Assembly: GCA_035048815.1 (NCBI GenBank) | Contig: JAUCBN010000029.1 | Coordinates: 17,414,501-17,478,500 of the forward strand | Origin: Abelmoschus esculentus | Lineage: Eukaryota; Streptophyta; Magnoliopsida; Malvales; Malvaceae | Direction: 5' to 3' | Length of the DNA: 64,000 nucleotides | Shown: positions 24,247-37,868 of the stretch, one piece after another | Numbering within the stretch: the stretch's first letter is position 1 | How the letters are laid out: each line of letters begins with the position of its first letter | Program-made: the position numbers and the translations under genes | Notes under the pieces: generated by a model | Database searches by the model: none | Seen by the model: the letters and a program-made list of their open reading frames with translations, nothing else | Told to the model about the DNA's origin: nothing

Positions 24247-24390
24247 ACTTCTTTCATTTGTTCGCATTACAAACAGCTAAGCTTTCTTCCTTTCTGAAGA
24301 ATCGTATGGAGTTAGAGGACTTCTTTCATTTGCTCATATTACAAACAGCTAAGCTTTCTTCCTTTCTGAAGAATCATATGGAGTTAGAGG
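24247..24390. repeat. Tandem duplication, 2 x 72 bp
   Basis: Units 24247-24318 and 24319-24390 both start CTTTCATTTG around their left side and share CAGCTAAGCTTTCTTCC and GGAGTTAGAGG, with only a few mismatches. The repeat lies about 220 bases after the stop of the second GRAS gene, probably in its 3' UTR or just beyond. The 72-base unit keeps a short open frame but no protein is recognised. Confidence 0.85.
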
Positions 24391-24671
24391 ATTCGAGTTT
24401 TATGCTCTATTTTCGATACATTAACTTAAGCTTTGGGTCGATCATGCTGTGGAATGATGGAGAAATCTATGGTCCTGCTCTTATTTCCCCCTTAAGACTA
24501 CTCATTTGCATGTCAGCTTTCATGTGATGTTTTGTAATAAGATCATGTGATTCCGTTCCCTTCTGTAAATTATGTTTGTATGTACTTTGATCCTAGTACT
24601 AGCTTACACGAGTTTTTAAATATATGGTTTTTCAAATATATGTTATTATGTTACAGCATCTCATCATGTAA

Positions 24672-25525
24672 TCAAACAGATAAGATCCGGTTTGTGAACT
24701 CATCCAAGGACCTGACCTGTCCTAGACAAAGTTGTGTTTTCCTCCTAAGCTCCATTGCAGTATTTCTGATCTCCTCTCCTTGGATGTTCACCATTAGTGT
24801 TTTCATAGCTCCTTGGATCTTCTCCCGCTCCAATTCAGTCTCCAGTCGAAGGCCTATTCTCCACACATAACAGACGTACTTTATGTTAAGGAATTGGTCC
24901 CCAAAACATGGACTGCATAACATTGGACCCCCTTCCGAGATGCTCTCAAGTGTTGAATTCCATCCACAGTGAGTCCATAAGCCACCCACTGCTTCATGAG
25001 CCAATACTTCCTGTTGTGGTGCCCAGTCCACAATCAATCCTTTGTCTCCAACTTTCTCTAGGAAACCATCTGGTACTAACTCCATCTCCATCCCTTCTGA
25101 CCCATGAACCAAACCAGGTCTTATCATCCACAAAAATGGATGCTCACTACTGACCAACCCCCAGCTATCTCAACAATGTCTTCCTTACTCAAGCTAGCCA
25201 TACTTCCAAAGCTGACATAGATAGTAGACTTCGGGGCTTGCTTGTCAAGCCATGAAATGCAGTTACCATCTTCCTGCAGCAATGAGCTGGAACTGGATGG
25301 AGCTAGTTTATGGAAAGGGCCGACTGCGAAAACCGGAGCAGGTGAGTATTCTCTAATCTTAGACAATGCTGCATGTTCAAGGAACTCAATTGTGTTGGCA
25401 ATCATACCAGATGATCTCTTTGTTGCATCGAACGCAACAGCTCTCACCTCCACCATAGCGTCTGTTGTATTCATCGACATAGATTTAAGCACTTGTTTGA
25501 GCTCAAGGGGGGCAAACTCTGTCAT
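24672..25525 (-). pseudogene. UDP-glycosyltransferase pseudogene, UGT76-like, 5'-truncated and frameshifted
   Basis: Two overlapping minus-strand frames together give about 280 residues of a plant family-1 UGT. The first covers EFAPLELKQVLKSM through GPFHKLAP, CISWLDKQAPKSTIYVSFGS and EDIVEIA. The second continues with EHPFLWMIRPGLVHGSEG, the PSPG box (WAPQQEVLAHEAVGG, THCGWNSTLES, FGDQ) and a normal C-terminus. The frames meet near 25155-25165, where one base appears lost in the EIAWGL region. The N-terminal acceptor-binding half (about 170-200 residues, normally with the catalytic His) is absent; no matching exon was seen in the next 1.5 kb. The UGT76 placement rests on the GPFHK and SCISWLDKQ style motifs. 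It is convergent with the second GRAS gene. Confidence 0.88.
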
Positions 25526-27057
25526 GGTATAAAGCCATTAATTACCGTTCTAATTTCATACGAAAAGCAGCAATATTGAATTTGCCAGACATGCCTTGCT
25601 GGGAGTTTTTCCTGTGTCTTTCCATGTGCTACATGATTTAATAGACATATACAGTTCATGATCATTATCTTTTACACACAAAAAATATCTTCCCAATAAG
25701 AAAAAAAAGCCTAGTGAAGTCAATCCAGCAAAAAGTATTTGTACATTTTTGGTATTTTTTTATGTTTTAATGCTAAAAAATTAGGACTCAATTGCATTAA
25801 ATTAAAGTTGGATGGACTGATTAGTGAAAGAAGCAAACTTGCTTGACCAAATGCGAAAATCTAAAGGTAGGTATCAAAATCTTATGGCCAATGGTATTTT
25901 GGTCATGATCATGATGGATTAATAATCTCTACAAAGCTTATCTATCAATTTTCAAGAAAACAGTGTTAGAGTAAATTTATTGAAATAATTAGATTTTTGA
26001 ATCAGAGAAGATTGATAAATTAAAATAAGAGTAAGGGAAAGGTTTATAAGTGTTTAAAGTATATATTTTTTTATTTAGATATTTAAAGTATTTTTTATCT
26101 AAAATATATATTATTTTTAAATTGGTACCTAACATATTTTTTAATTAATGTCAGATGATAACTTTTAGGAACTTTTATATATATTAAGTATCTCATTTGA
26201 TAAAAAAATACTTTAAATATCTATTTTTCGATTAAAATAATATATTTTAAATATTTACTTTGATGACAAAATATTTTTTTTGAAAGGATGACAAAATATT
26301 TTAAAAACCTATTTTGATAAAAATATATTTTTAGTATTTAATTTAACCAAAAAATATATTTTAAATATGACCAAAATATATTTTAAATACATTATAATCA
26401 TTAATTTTATCCATATATATTATTAGCAATTATAATATTAAGAAAATAGATAAAAATATATTATTAACCCAAATAAATAAAAATCCAACAATTCAGTATC
26501 CATTTAAATAAAACCCATTTACATTTATTGATAACTGGCCTTGGCCCTTTTAGGCTTATATAAAAACATAATTATAATTACTATTTGTTTGAATAATTTA
26601 TTAGTTATTAATATTTTATGTCTATTAATATTATTATTATAAAAATTATTTTTTACTATAACATTACTAAATATATTTGAAGAATTTATATATTAATTTA
26701 TTATTTATATAATTATTTTTAATACAATTTAATTAATTATTAAATTTAAATGATAACAACAAAAAGATTGGCAATATGCTCTAAAATAACAAACAAAAGA
26801 TAGAATTAAGAATTTAAGAATTATCATAATCAATAGACAGGGATTTGAATGATCAAAACCTGCTAAGGGAAAAATAAAAGTAAACAATTTGAACTCTGTC
26901 ATGATATCCACTGTCAAACATTGTTTCAACAATAGAGAAAATAAGAACAAATAAAGGAGCTGGAAAAATTAAGATAAACAATATAGCAAAATCATGAGAG
27001 ACGAAACCGGTTTGCGGAAAGAAAAAACAGACATTGTTTTCCTTGCATTATGAAGAA
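25526..27057. other. AT-rich spacer, no gene seen
   Basis: It holds repeated TATTTAAAGTATWTTTTT-like phrases at about 26050-26390, probably a worn transposon whose relatives occur near 38890-39070 and 62880-63120. No first exon for the UGT pseudogene was found here. The final 100 bases are probably actin 3' UTR. Confidence 0.5.
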
Positions 27058-28324
27058 TTAGAAGCACTTCCTGTGAACGATCGATGGGCCGGATTCATCG
27101 TACTCTGCCTTAGCAATCCACATCTGCAATCCAACCACGATACCAGAAGGTTTTTAGTACAGCATATGAAGTATGCTGGAGTGAAGATTAGAAATGAGAA
27201 CCTAAATGTTCGAATCACGAATGTGCAACTAATCACCAAACTATTTTGGGGCAAACAACGTTTTTTTCCTAAATCTAGGACTCACTTAATATTAATGAAT
27301 GGTAAGAACACCGGTTCTGTCATGTGAATTGCATAGTCGATTTGTTACTAGCAGTAACTACATGCACTCAGAAGTGTGAGTTAGAAAATACCTGCTGGAA
27401 AGTACTGAGAGATGCTAAAATGGAGCCTCCAATCCAGACACTGTATTTCCTTTCAGGTGGAGCTACAACCTTAATTTTCATGCTGCTTGGGGCTAAGGCA
27501 GTGATTTCTTTGCTCATTCTGTCTGCAATTCCTGGGAACATGGTAGTTCCACCACTGAGAACGATGTTTCCATACAAATCCTTCCTGATATCTACGTCGC
27601 ATTTCATGATAGAATTGTATGTGGTTTCGTGAATGCCAGCAGCTTCCATCCCTATCATGGAAGGCTGGAAAAGGACTTCCGGGCATCGGAAACGCTCAGC
27701 ACCAATGGTGATCACCTGGCCATCAGGTAACTCGTAGTTCTTCTCGATGCTGGAACTAGTTTTGGAAGTTTCGAGCTCTTGCTCAAAGTCAAGTGCAATA
27801 TAAGCCAACTTCTCTTTTATGTCCCTCACAATTTCACGCTCAGCAGTAGTTGTGAATGAATAACCACGCTCAGTCAAGATTTTCATCAGGGCATCAGTAA
27901 GGTCACGACCTGCTAAGTCTAGACGGAGGATGGCATGTGGGAGGGCATATCCTTCATAAATAGGGACAGTATGGCTCACACCATCTCCAGAGTCCAGAAC
28001 AATACCTACATACAGTATCATAGAGAACAGTTAGCACATGAAAAATAAGCAGAGTTCTAAGTTTTAGGTGTTGAATCAGTAAAACTTTATAATCATTATG
28101 AAAATCATTAAATCAAAACATGGATAGAACGAGACGTAGGGGAGAAATGGCAACCAATTTGAGTTCAATTAAAATTTTCCGACCAAAGTGTAAATTTGAC
28201 TTTGAGATAGTTTAGCTAAACTTTTATCCATGAGATCATGCGAGTAGTCATTTGCTTACCAGTTGTACGACCACTGGCATAAAGTGATAAAACAGCCTGG
28301 ATAGCAACATACATTGCCGGAGCA

Positions 28325-28362
<38 letters not shown>

Positions 28363-28801
28363 ATTGGCTTTCGGATTGAGAGGTGCCTCAGTGAGAAGAA
28401 TTGGGTGTTCTTCAGGGGCCACACGAAGCTCATTGTAGAAGGTATGATGCCAAATCTTTTCCATATCATCCCAGTTGTTAACTATACCATGTTCAATGGG
28501 GTATTTAAGAGTCAGAATACCCCTCTTGGACTGAGCCTCATCCCCAACATATGCATCTTTCTGTCCCATTCCAACCATCACACCAGTGTGACGCGGACGA
28601 CCCACTATGCTTGGGAAGACAGCCCTTGGAGCATCATCACCGGCAAATCCAGCCTAGGAAGTGCAAAATGAATCATTAGGAAAAAAAACCATGTATCAAT
28701 CTAAACACGACCTTATAAAAAAGAAGAAAGTAAACAGATACCTTGACCATTCCAGTTCCATTATCACAGACAAGTGGTTGAATATCCTCACCATCTGCCA
28801 T
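27058..28801 (-). CDS. ACT: Actin, 4 coding exons, 377 aa
   Basis: Exons 28801-28742, 28653-28260, 28005-27392 and 27123-27058 total 1134 bases, exactly the 377 residues of plant actin. The introns fall at the three conserved plant positions: after codon 20, within codon 152 and after codon 356. The protein starts MADGEDIQPLVCDNGTGMVK, contains the nucleotide-binding DNGTGMVK and VLDSGDGVSHTVP, and ends MWIAKAEYDESGPSIVHRKC plus F. The last exon is only 22 codons. A leader intron is likely, with donor at 29362 (CAG|GTGAGT) and acceptor at 28815, as in other plant actins, where it boosts expression. Residues mix vegetative (GEDIQPL) and reproductive (MWIAKAE) class marks, so I do not assign it to a numbered Arabidopsis isoform. 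No defect was seen. Confidence 0.98.
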
Positions 28802-29470
28802 ACTGTAGCACTAGCTGAAATAACATCATACTATATCAACATCACAACAATAACGGAAGCAGCTCATACTTCAACAAGCATAATCTGAACCATTTATGAG
28901 AGATATTGCAATTCAAATATATAGACAAAAGAAAAGTAATATGATTAATTAGAGAAGAAAATCCCTCCATATAAATCATAAATTATCACATTTTTAATAT
29001 TTTTTTCATTGCTAAAAAAGTTAGACATAGAAAAGGACAAAAATTAAAACTAATTTATTATAACCAGAGGTATCTGACAATCTGAATCGAGATTATTATG
29101 GAAAACCCTCCCAATCCAAATCACTAGACGCTAAAGAATAAAAACTTATCCAAAGATATTCAAACAATAAGCATTAAACTAACTAAAACGAAATCGGATA
29201 CATATAGTTCGATAAAATCATCAGAATGAGTAAAAATCAAATTAAAATTCAACGAATTATGCATATTTATAATAAAACCGGAACCGGAACGATCTATTTC
29301 TTGTCTACATTCTTCGTTTCATGTACTTTCTCGGTATCCAAACAGAAGTAAATAGAACTCACCTGAAGCAAAAGTGGAAAACCAGAGAAAGACGTTCTGA
29401 GATGCTTGGCCTTTGGATTCAAAAAAATTGAATTGGCTGGTGAAAAATGATTTCTCTGTTGAAATTTAAA
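28802..29470 (-). other. Actin leader exon and leader intron
   Basis: A GT-AG intron runs from 29362 down to 28815 on the minus strand, leaving 13 leader bases before the ATG and an upstream leader exon of about 100 bases ending at 29363. Leader introns at this place are a fixed feature of plant actin genes. Confidence 0.7.
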
Positions 29471-32400
29471 ACCCAAAAGAGAACTATTTACTTGGTTTTA
29501 ACCCTTTTACCGGGTCCTTCAGTTGCACGCTCAGATTGGGTGGTGAAACTTAATGAACGCTTGAATAGTTCTTCGTACCGGTAAAACCGGTTTCTCATCC
29601 ATCTTAAATAGGAGTAGATATTTTTAAGGGTAAAATTCAAAGTTGGTACCTTTTGTTTTCAGTCTATCTTATTATGGTCATCGATTTTGAAAACATATGT
29701 TTTGGTCACTTACGTTATCGATCTGCCTTATTTGATTATTAAGCCATTAACGTCTTTCAAATTGACACGTAACATGTTCAAAAAATTATTAATTTTAAAT
29801 TGTCAGAAGGGTTAAATAAGTTTTAAATTTTTTTAAAAAATCAATTAAGCATTTAAATTAAAAAAAAATTAAAATAAAATTAGTTTAACTCTTAAATCAT
29901 ATCCAATCAAGCCTTCAAATTAAGAAAAAATCAATTTGATCCTTTGATCAACTTTGACCGTTGACTTTAACGTATTTTTGAGGAAAAAAAAAACTTCGAC
30001 ACGTGTAGCAATGAGAATAACACTTATCATTTAAAAAAATAAATTTTAAAAAATATATAAAATCTAAAATTTTTATAAAAAATCTTAGAAATTCTAAAAT
30101 TATTTTAAAATATAAAAATATTTTTATAATTGTATACTAATATTTAATATTTTTAGTTTTAAATCTTTTAAAAATTATTATTTATCATTTTTAAATTAAA
30201 ATTTTAAATTAAAAAATATTTTTATATTTTAAAAATATTTTTAGGATTTTTATATAATTTTAAAAATTACTAGACACTGGTATTTTGAATGGTGTTGATG
30301 GATTGATCGTTAGTCATGATGCCTAATCTTGTTTTGTCATATAAATTCATCTTTAATCTAATAAAATATTTAAAATTTAAATAAGAAAGTCTAAATTCAA
30401 TATTTTTAAAGTAACAATCCAAGCAAATATCGTTAAATGAAAAATAATATTCTTTAAACAAATATATTTAAATTAATAGCAAAAAAAATCTCAATAAATA
30501 TTATAATTCAATATAAAAAAATTAAAGTAACAATTCAAACTGAAATTAAAAAAATTCAACAAATAAATTATCCTTATATAAACTACTATGATCTTTACTA
30601 ACATAACTACTTTCTAAATCATAATTATAAAATATCTAATAAATATTATAATCTAATGAAATAAATTAAAAATATAATCAAAATGTTTAATATTAACATT
30701 TAACATAGAGAAAAGGTTTCTGAGTATCAAGCTTTTATTGTTTTACTAAAGCTCAACAAAAACCTATAAAATAAGAGAAAAACGTAAATAAAATTATAGA
30801 AGATATTATTATATTAATAATCTAAAATCAATTTGTATATAAACTTAATTAATATTTTTAAATATAAAAAATTTAAATGTTTTTATTTTAAATTTATATA
30901 TGGACCGGACTTATATCGGATATAAATTTGAATTAAATTTAGATTAGATTATGATAATATACATATTCAATCCAGCTCCTATTAGAATCAAACTTTTTTA
31001 TTTGAATTCAAACATTTTAAAATCAGATTTGGATAAAATCTTTTTCTTAGGATCGAATCAATTTTAAATCGAATTTAGATTATATTGTTATCCCTACTCA
31101 TTTGATTGGTTGTAATCCCTGTAATATTAATTTTTTATGTTTCCAACTTTTAAGGAACTATTAAAAAAATATTTTATATTAGGATATTTAAGTTATTATA
31201 CGTTGTTTTATTTATAAATTTAAATTTAACTTAAAATTAATTGAGAGATTAATAACGTATAATGTCTAAAAAATTTATATTTTTGTTTAAACTATACAAA
31301 TAACCATTTAATTATGGAATTGATATTAATTTAATCATTATATCATAATTTTAATAATTTTACCGCGTAAATATTTTATTACGGAAAGAATGATATCAAT
31401 ATTAAACAAAATTAATATAATTATAAATTTATCATTATTTACGTAATTTCCCAATTTAATCATAATTTTAATTTAATAAAATAAAATTATTCAATTTGAT
31501 CACTTATTAAAAGTCTTTAACTATTTATATTTAATTTAATAAATTTATTTTTTTTACCTTCGATCAAATTATGAAACATGAAAAAATAAATGACAAAAGC
31601 CTGATTTGGGGGGAATTAAATTCATGCATCCCTAATACAAGTAGCACGCTTTTGCAACGAGGCCAAGCTTATTTTTTTATTATTAATTTTATTTATTTAT
31701 TTTATTTATTTAATGACTATAAATTAATTTAAAATTTAAAAATTTTTACACTGTATAACTTGATCCTAATTAATTATATATATATATATATTCTGGCATT
31801 AGCAATTAACTAATATATATGTTGGTTGTTAATATCAGAAAAAAAAATATAAATTAAAAGAATTCATGATACACTTAAAATATATAAAAAATATTTAAGT
31901 TAATAAAATAAATTAAACAATTAAATTAAAGTTAAACAATATATTGTATATATATTAAATTATAGATAGTGAATCATTTAGAGTAAATGATTTTAATATA
32001 TTTTCTTAAATTAAGTTTAATATATTTTTATTTTAGATTTATTTTCATGATTTTACATATTAATCATTTAATTTACTTTTAACTTAATTAATAATTTCAA
32101 TCTTTATTAAAAAATAATTAATTAATTATATATACATATAATTATATTAAAATTCAAAGTTTTAAAATTTTATTAAATTTATTTTGTGAAACTAAACTCG
32201 CAATCATAATTCAAATGAATTGATATTTTTAAAAAGTTGATTATTTTAATAAATGAAAGAAGATTGGCTTTGGGGGGAATTCAACCCGTACATGCCTGGT
32301 TTTATTTGAATTATGTTTATGAGTTTAGATATGTTAAATGAATTTAATATAATACTAAAATTTTGAATTTTAATATGGTTTTATATAATATTAAATATTT

Positions 32401-33390
32401 TTTTATAAATATTAAAATTCTTGATTAAATTAAAATAATATGTAATTGAATATGTAAATCTATAAAATTAAAATAAAAGAATATATATTAGATTTAGTTT
32501 TAAAAAATAAAAAAAAATCTTAAAAGCAATTTTATTTTAAATTATACGTTAACGATAATTTAAAATATATATAAAATGTTATTAATTTTAATTTAATTAT
32601 TTAATTTATTTTATTGATTTAAATGCTTACAACTCGAAAATATAAATAATTTTATTAATTATCCATTTATATAATTACCTTATTTTCTAAGTTTTATGTA
32701 TGTTAAGACTATGTTAAAGAAAAGCTTTATGTTAAGAAAATATTAAAGAGTCTTATTAACAATATAAAAAATTAAACAAAGATTATATACAATTATATAA
32801 ATTTATTTCTCACATTGATTAAATAAAAAATACACAATAATTATTGTGTATGAAACAAAGATTATATACAATTATATAAATTTATTTCTCACATCGATCT
32901 AGTGACTTGATTGAAACTATTTTAATAATCTAAAAGGCAATTTGAAAAAATTCATAATTAAGTGGTAAAAATAAAATTATCAATATTTTAGTTTTACCCC
33001 AACATTGCGTCCTAATTAATCTTGGTAAGGAAATGGTAAAAGGACCATAAAAGCCATCTAACAAAAGACAAGTTATCCATCAAAAGAAGAGTTACAGTCA
33101 CAAATGCAACATTATGATAAGGAAGACTGATAATGAGCAAGAACACTTACCACGAAACCGAAACCGAAACCGAAACGCTTTCAAATACAAAATAACAATC
33201 GAGTTGATACAAATTACTACTTAAGGGCACAAGAAAGGAAAAAAAATAGGAAAATGGGGAGAAGTTGAGGCATTCCCTGGGTTAACAAGGAGTCTGAGGT
33301 GTAATCAACCACATCTGATCTTCTCTAGAAGGATAACACATTCCATGGATTCATAAATTGTAAAGAAACAGCACCAACATCCGTCACAGA
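29471..33390. other. Long AT-rich spacer, no gene seen
   Basis: It has low sequence complexity throughout. It holds a 46-bp direct repeat around a 20-bp palindrome (32774-32898), a patch of GGACCGGACTTATATCGGA-type repeat (30900-31090), AT dinucleotide runs (31770-31792) and a short GAAACC hexamer run (33155-33177). No frame resembling a protein family was found. Confidence 0.55.
32774..32898. repeat. 46-bp direct repeats flanking a perfect 20-bp palindrome
   Basis: Copies at 32774-32819 and 32853-32898 differ at a single base near their ends (CACATTGAT versus CACATCGAT). The 33 bases between them contain the perfect palindrome TACACAATAATTATTGTGTA at 32831-32850. Confidence 0.85.
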
Positions 33391-35751
33391 TCACAACATT
33401 TCTTGTGACCGCCGGACGCAGCGACCGACCTTTCTCTTGAATTCATCTTTCTTCTCTCTCCATTCCTTCTGCAAATATCAACACAAGTAGCGATAAAAAA
33501 AACAACAACAAAGATAACATGGTGCATCATGATTCATGCATGGTTCTCTTGAATTCATCATGATTCATGCATGGTTCTGATTCCTCGGATTCATTAGCTT
33601 CACATGATTCTACTATAGAAGGAAATGCTGATCGCCATAGTGGTTTGACGAGACGGCAAAAAAATGGCATAGGATTTAACAAGGTAAAGAAAATCTTGTT
33701 AAAGACCTAGATCCGAGTGGCAGTCTAATTAACGATAAAATGAGCATTTTAAAGGAAGTCCCATAACATCAGAAAAGTTTTAGTAGAAGGGTAGACACCA
33801 TGTTAGGACATCAAACATTTGGAAGTAACACCACAGGCAACCACACGATTAATCAAGAAACTCAATAATCACTTACAGCAGCTTCGACATTTGCAGGCGA
33901 TTCGTCATTAGGGCTGGAAAGCATTGATATGATACTCAATACAATACTTTCAACCTGCCACATTGTAAGGATAGACATTTGTTAATGCAATATCATAGTG
34001 TCAAGATAAAATGGGGAAAGGACACCTGTATATTAAAGTAATTGAACTTTGAGCAATTTGAAATCTATGGCACTATTAATATTATTGACACTTGAATAAC
34101 AAATAATAATAATAATAAAGGCAATTCAAGCATAACAGACACTTCATGAACATACTGTATGGACCGGCATCCAGCGCTCACTTGCAAGCTCATAGCCATT
34201 TGGATCATCACCCGGAGGATGAAGAATTGAAATACAGACACGTCCATCGGGATATACTGCAAAAACATTAAAGATCAAATTAGCTCTTGCATTAGACAAT
34301 GGCACAAGACTATGAACAGACAAAGGTATACCATTAGGATGCCAAATCTCGGTTGTAAATTTCATGGTTGGAGGACTGTTTGGATAATTAGGCGGAAAGC
34401 TCATGATGGCATTGAAAAATCCCCCTTCACTAAAATTAGAATATTTATGTTAAAGAAAGTTAACAAACAAAAATCATAAAGCTACAAAATATTCCATAAA
34501 GAACTCGATTCCATATCGAGAATACAAGGACAATAGCAGTAAAAAGAAAAATAAGCAGTAGGAAAGTAAGACAAGTTCGCAAGGACTGTAGGCTACAGAA
34601 CAAAGAAACTTAGAGGTAAACATATACCAGTGTTGAGATGTGTATGCAATTAAACAAATTCTGAATGCACAAGATTGACAATTTTTGCTCCTCATAACCA
34701 ACAATCTCCATATGGAAGCTACCAATTATCATTCTCAATTGAACCAATTCCACAAGAGCAAGGTCTTAACGGTGAAAATTAATGACAGATACAGAAGCTT
34801 TCAACAAACATTATCCATTGGCATTCCATATAAAAGGTGAAACATGCCTTCGAAGCTCGTCTTCAACATGATTTCCTTCTAGTTTTCATGAAAAAAGTTA
34901 TCTTCACACTCTGGGTTGCCTAGTCAATTTCGATTAGGAGGGTAATAGCGATCAAGAGGGTTCCTAGGACACCATTGTCTTCATCTTCTTCCTTGCTACC
35001 ACTTCCAGTTTTGGAGTTCAAAATTTTCCAGATTTGTTCTTTATCTCACTTTATTTTCTAATAATTTTATTTTATTAATTATTTTATAAATATTCTAATA
35101 TTCCTTGCTACCAATTCCAGACTGTGCTGGCTGGAAAATCTCATACGAGATTAAGCACAAATTCGGAACAATTTGTTTTGATGGTATTGCAGTGTGCAAT
35201 CAATTCAACGAACCTGGCCGAATGGCGTTTTGAACAAAAACACCAGGTAAACTCAGAGCAATATATTCAAAACCTTTCAACCACCTAAATCTCAAACAAG
35301 AGAATCCAATTTAGAACCCACAATTCCCTTTGAATTCAATAGGAAACCCCGGCCTAGCCAATCCAATTTCAAAACCCTAATCCCTATTAAGCATTGATCT
35401 CCTTATACAACATTAACACACAAAATCCACATCAAACAATCCACAAGAAACAACTAATTTCAATATAAGAAAGAGAACTTCAAAAAACAACTTACTAAAG
35501 AGTATCTGGAGGTCCAATAATTGTAACACTCCATTCAAAGATATTCTTCTCATCAACCAATCCGGCGGAGAACCCATCAACCGGATTCTTACAAAGATCT
35601 AGCCAAAACACAAATCAGAACCCGTTTCAAAACCGACCCAAACCCTCAAAAAGCAAATAATATCAAGAATCGTTAAATTCTAAATCGATCAAAACAAAAA
35701 AGAAGTACCTTTGAGCTGTTTTTGAAGGAGGAGGCTGGCTTGAGATGCCAT
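33391..35751 (-). CDS. UBC7: Ubiquitin-conjugating enzyme E2, UBC7/13/14 (Ube2G) type, 6 exons, 166 aa
   Basis: Exons 35751-35709, 35598-35496, 34429-34332, 34256-34156, 33954-33877 and 33468-33391 give 501 bases, the usual 166-residue length. The protein starts MASQASLLLQKQLKDLCKNP and has the E2 HPN motif (TEIWHPN) and the active-site cysteine in PDGRVCISILHPPG. The following acidic loop (GDDPNGYELASERW) distinguishes the Ubc7/Ube2G class, which makes Lys48 chains in ER-associated degradation with HRD1/DOA10-type ligases. It ends RRSQEML. All splice sites are GT-AG and all phases agree. Intron 5 carries a plus-strand open frame (33567-33710) and a short repeated phrase CATGATTCATGCATGGTTCT. 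Confidence 0.97.
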
Positions 35752-35833
35752 AGAGAGAGAAATCCCTAGGAATTGAAGAGAGAAGAAAAAATCAGAGGAA
35801 ATTAAAACTATTTCAAAAGCCGACACTTCGTTG

Positions 35834-35843
35834 CTATTTATAG
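35834..35843 (-). promoter_or_regulatory. TATA box of the UBC7-type gene
   Basis: CTATAAATAG on the minus strand lies about 85 bases before the ATG, a good match to the plant TATA consensus and a plausible distance for a short leader. Confidence 0.55.
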
Positions 35844-37868
35844 ATATGTTAAACATCGATTTTGTAATTTGCTGCACCTTTTCTGGTAAATAAATATTTA
35901 GAAAAATAAAATATAAAATAAATTAATTTGATGATATATTTAGATTTATTTTATAAAGTAATTCTAAGTTTGCTATAATTTATTCCTCACTTTTTTATTT
36001 CTAAAAAATCTTAATTAATGATTATTAGATTACTATAAATAATGAATTTCAGATTCAAATATAGATTTCATTTGCTATTTTTTTATTTAAATTTTTCGTG
36101 AATATATTCCTAAAAATTTACTTAGATTATTATGGTTGTATTTTTTATTTTAATAAAAATATTATATTCAAATACATAAATTATAAAAAAAATTAGATAT
36201 TTTTTTTATAAAATTTAAAACATAAATCCTAACGTTCTAAATCTTAAACCCTAAACTCTAAATTTTACATCATATACACTAATCACTGAATCTTATCCTA
36301 AAACCCTAAATCTCAAACTCTAATTTTAACCCAAAACCTTAGATTTTATATCCTATACACTAAACCCGAAAATTTAACTTAAAATCCTAAACACTAAAAT
36401 TAGAAGACCCAAACTTATGTATTAAAATATTTTTTTAATAAAATTTAATATATTTTAAGATTAAAAAATAAAATATAGGGGTTAATTTTTATCTTACTAA
36501 TTTTAATATCATTAATGATTAGTCAACAAATATATGGTAAACTATTTGAATAGTCATTTAATTATGGTGAACTTCTATTTTGATATTAATTAATTTATTA
36601 ATTAGTTTATTTAATTATTTAAATGATATTAATTGAATCATATGTTGTCATAACTAAAATACAATAAAAAAGTTAATATAATTATATACTTAACTACGAT
36701 ACTTATCAAGGACGTAACTAAAAAAATTAATTTGGGGCGTCAATTTTTAAAATTTTTTAAATAATTTTTTAAAAATAAATAATACAAGTTAACTATCAAT
36801 TTCCTTTTAAGTGATGTTATTTTTTAGGGATGTTAATATTTATTGAATATTGTGTTAACTTTATTTTTAATATTAATTTAAAGAGGAAAAATCTTTAAAA
36901 TTTCTAGATGTCATATGATATCTATAGGGCTAAAGTGGTCTATTTAGGGTTGATAACGGGTCAGATTTGAGAGAATTAGAGCTTCATCCACTTCATTGTC
37001 CGCATTCAAGACTGTCATCTAATTCATCCACCATCAGTTTGAAATTAATCCAAATTTGTTTAACCAATTAATTACGGATGGATTAAGATATGAATGGGTT
37101 CTATTATTAAAAATTAAAATTATATATAATAATTTACTAAAAAATAATTAATATTTAATTCATTAGGTCAGATACTATTAAAATTTTAAAATTTTAATAC
37201 TCTGAAAATAAAAACAGAATTACTGAACAAAGTTCACTTCCTAATAGTAAACTAAGGCCTAAAAGATTATATAAGTGAGCAAGCATCAATATTTAAGGTA
37301 ATTAATATTTTTTTAAAATTAAAAGTGTATTAAAAGATGGATGGACAGACGGGTGACGGATCGAATGATAATTTAAAAAAATTTCATCCGAAACATCATT
37401 CACTCCATCCGTCATCCATTTCAAATGGATCAAATCTATATTTAATCAAATTTTTTTTCATTTAATTAAATAAGATAAATCAGATAAACTATCATCCATA
37501 AATAATTGTCAGTTCTAGCTCCACCTTTGATATTTACACCTACATCATTCATAAAAATTTTAAACTAATTCAATAAATATAATCATTACTATACATATCA
37601 ATTTGATTAATTCTCAGTTTTATGCGATTTCGAGATGAGTAAAAAATGTTATTTGAGGCAATTCTTTAGAATTTATAGTTAACTCAAAATAAAAAAAAAT
37701 ATATATTTGAACCTGATACGATTGAAAGAAAATAGCATCCTTGAGCACAATTATCACATTCTTGCCGAGACTCGAGTCACTATTGGTTCTTTGAAGAAAC
37801 TACAGATTCCTATTTGAGTAACCATATCTTTGAATGGACAATAAAAATCACCCAATGATGAAATTTGA

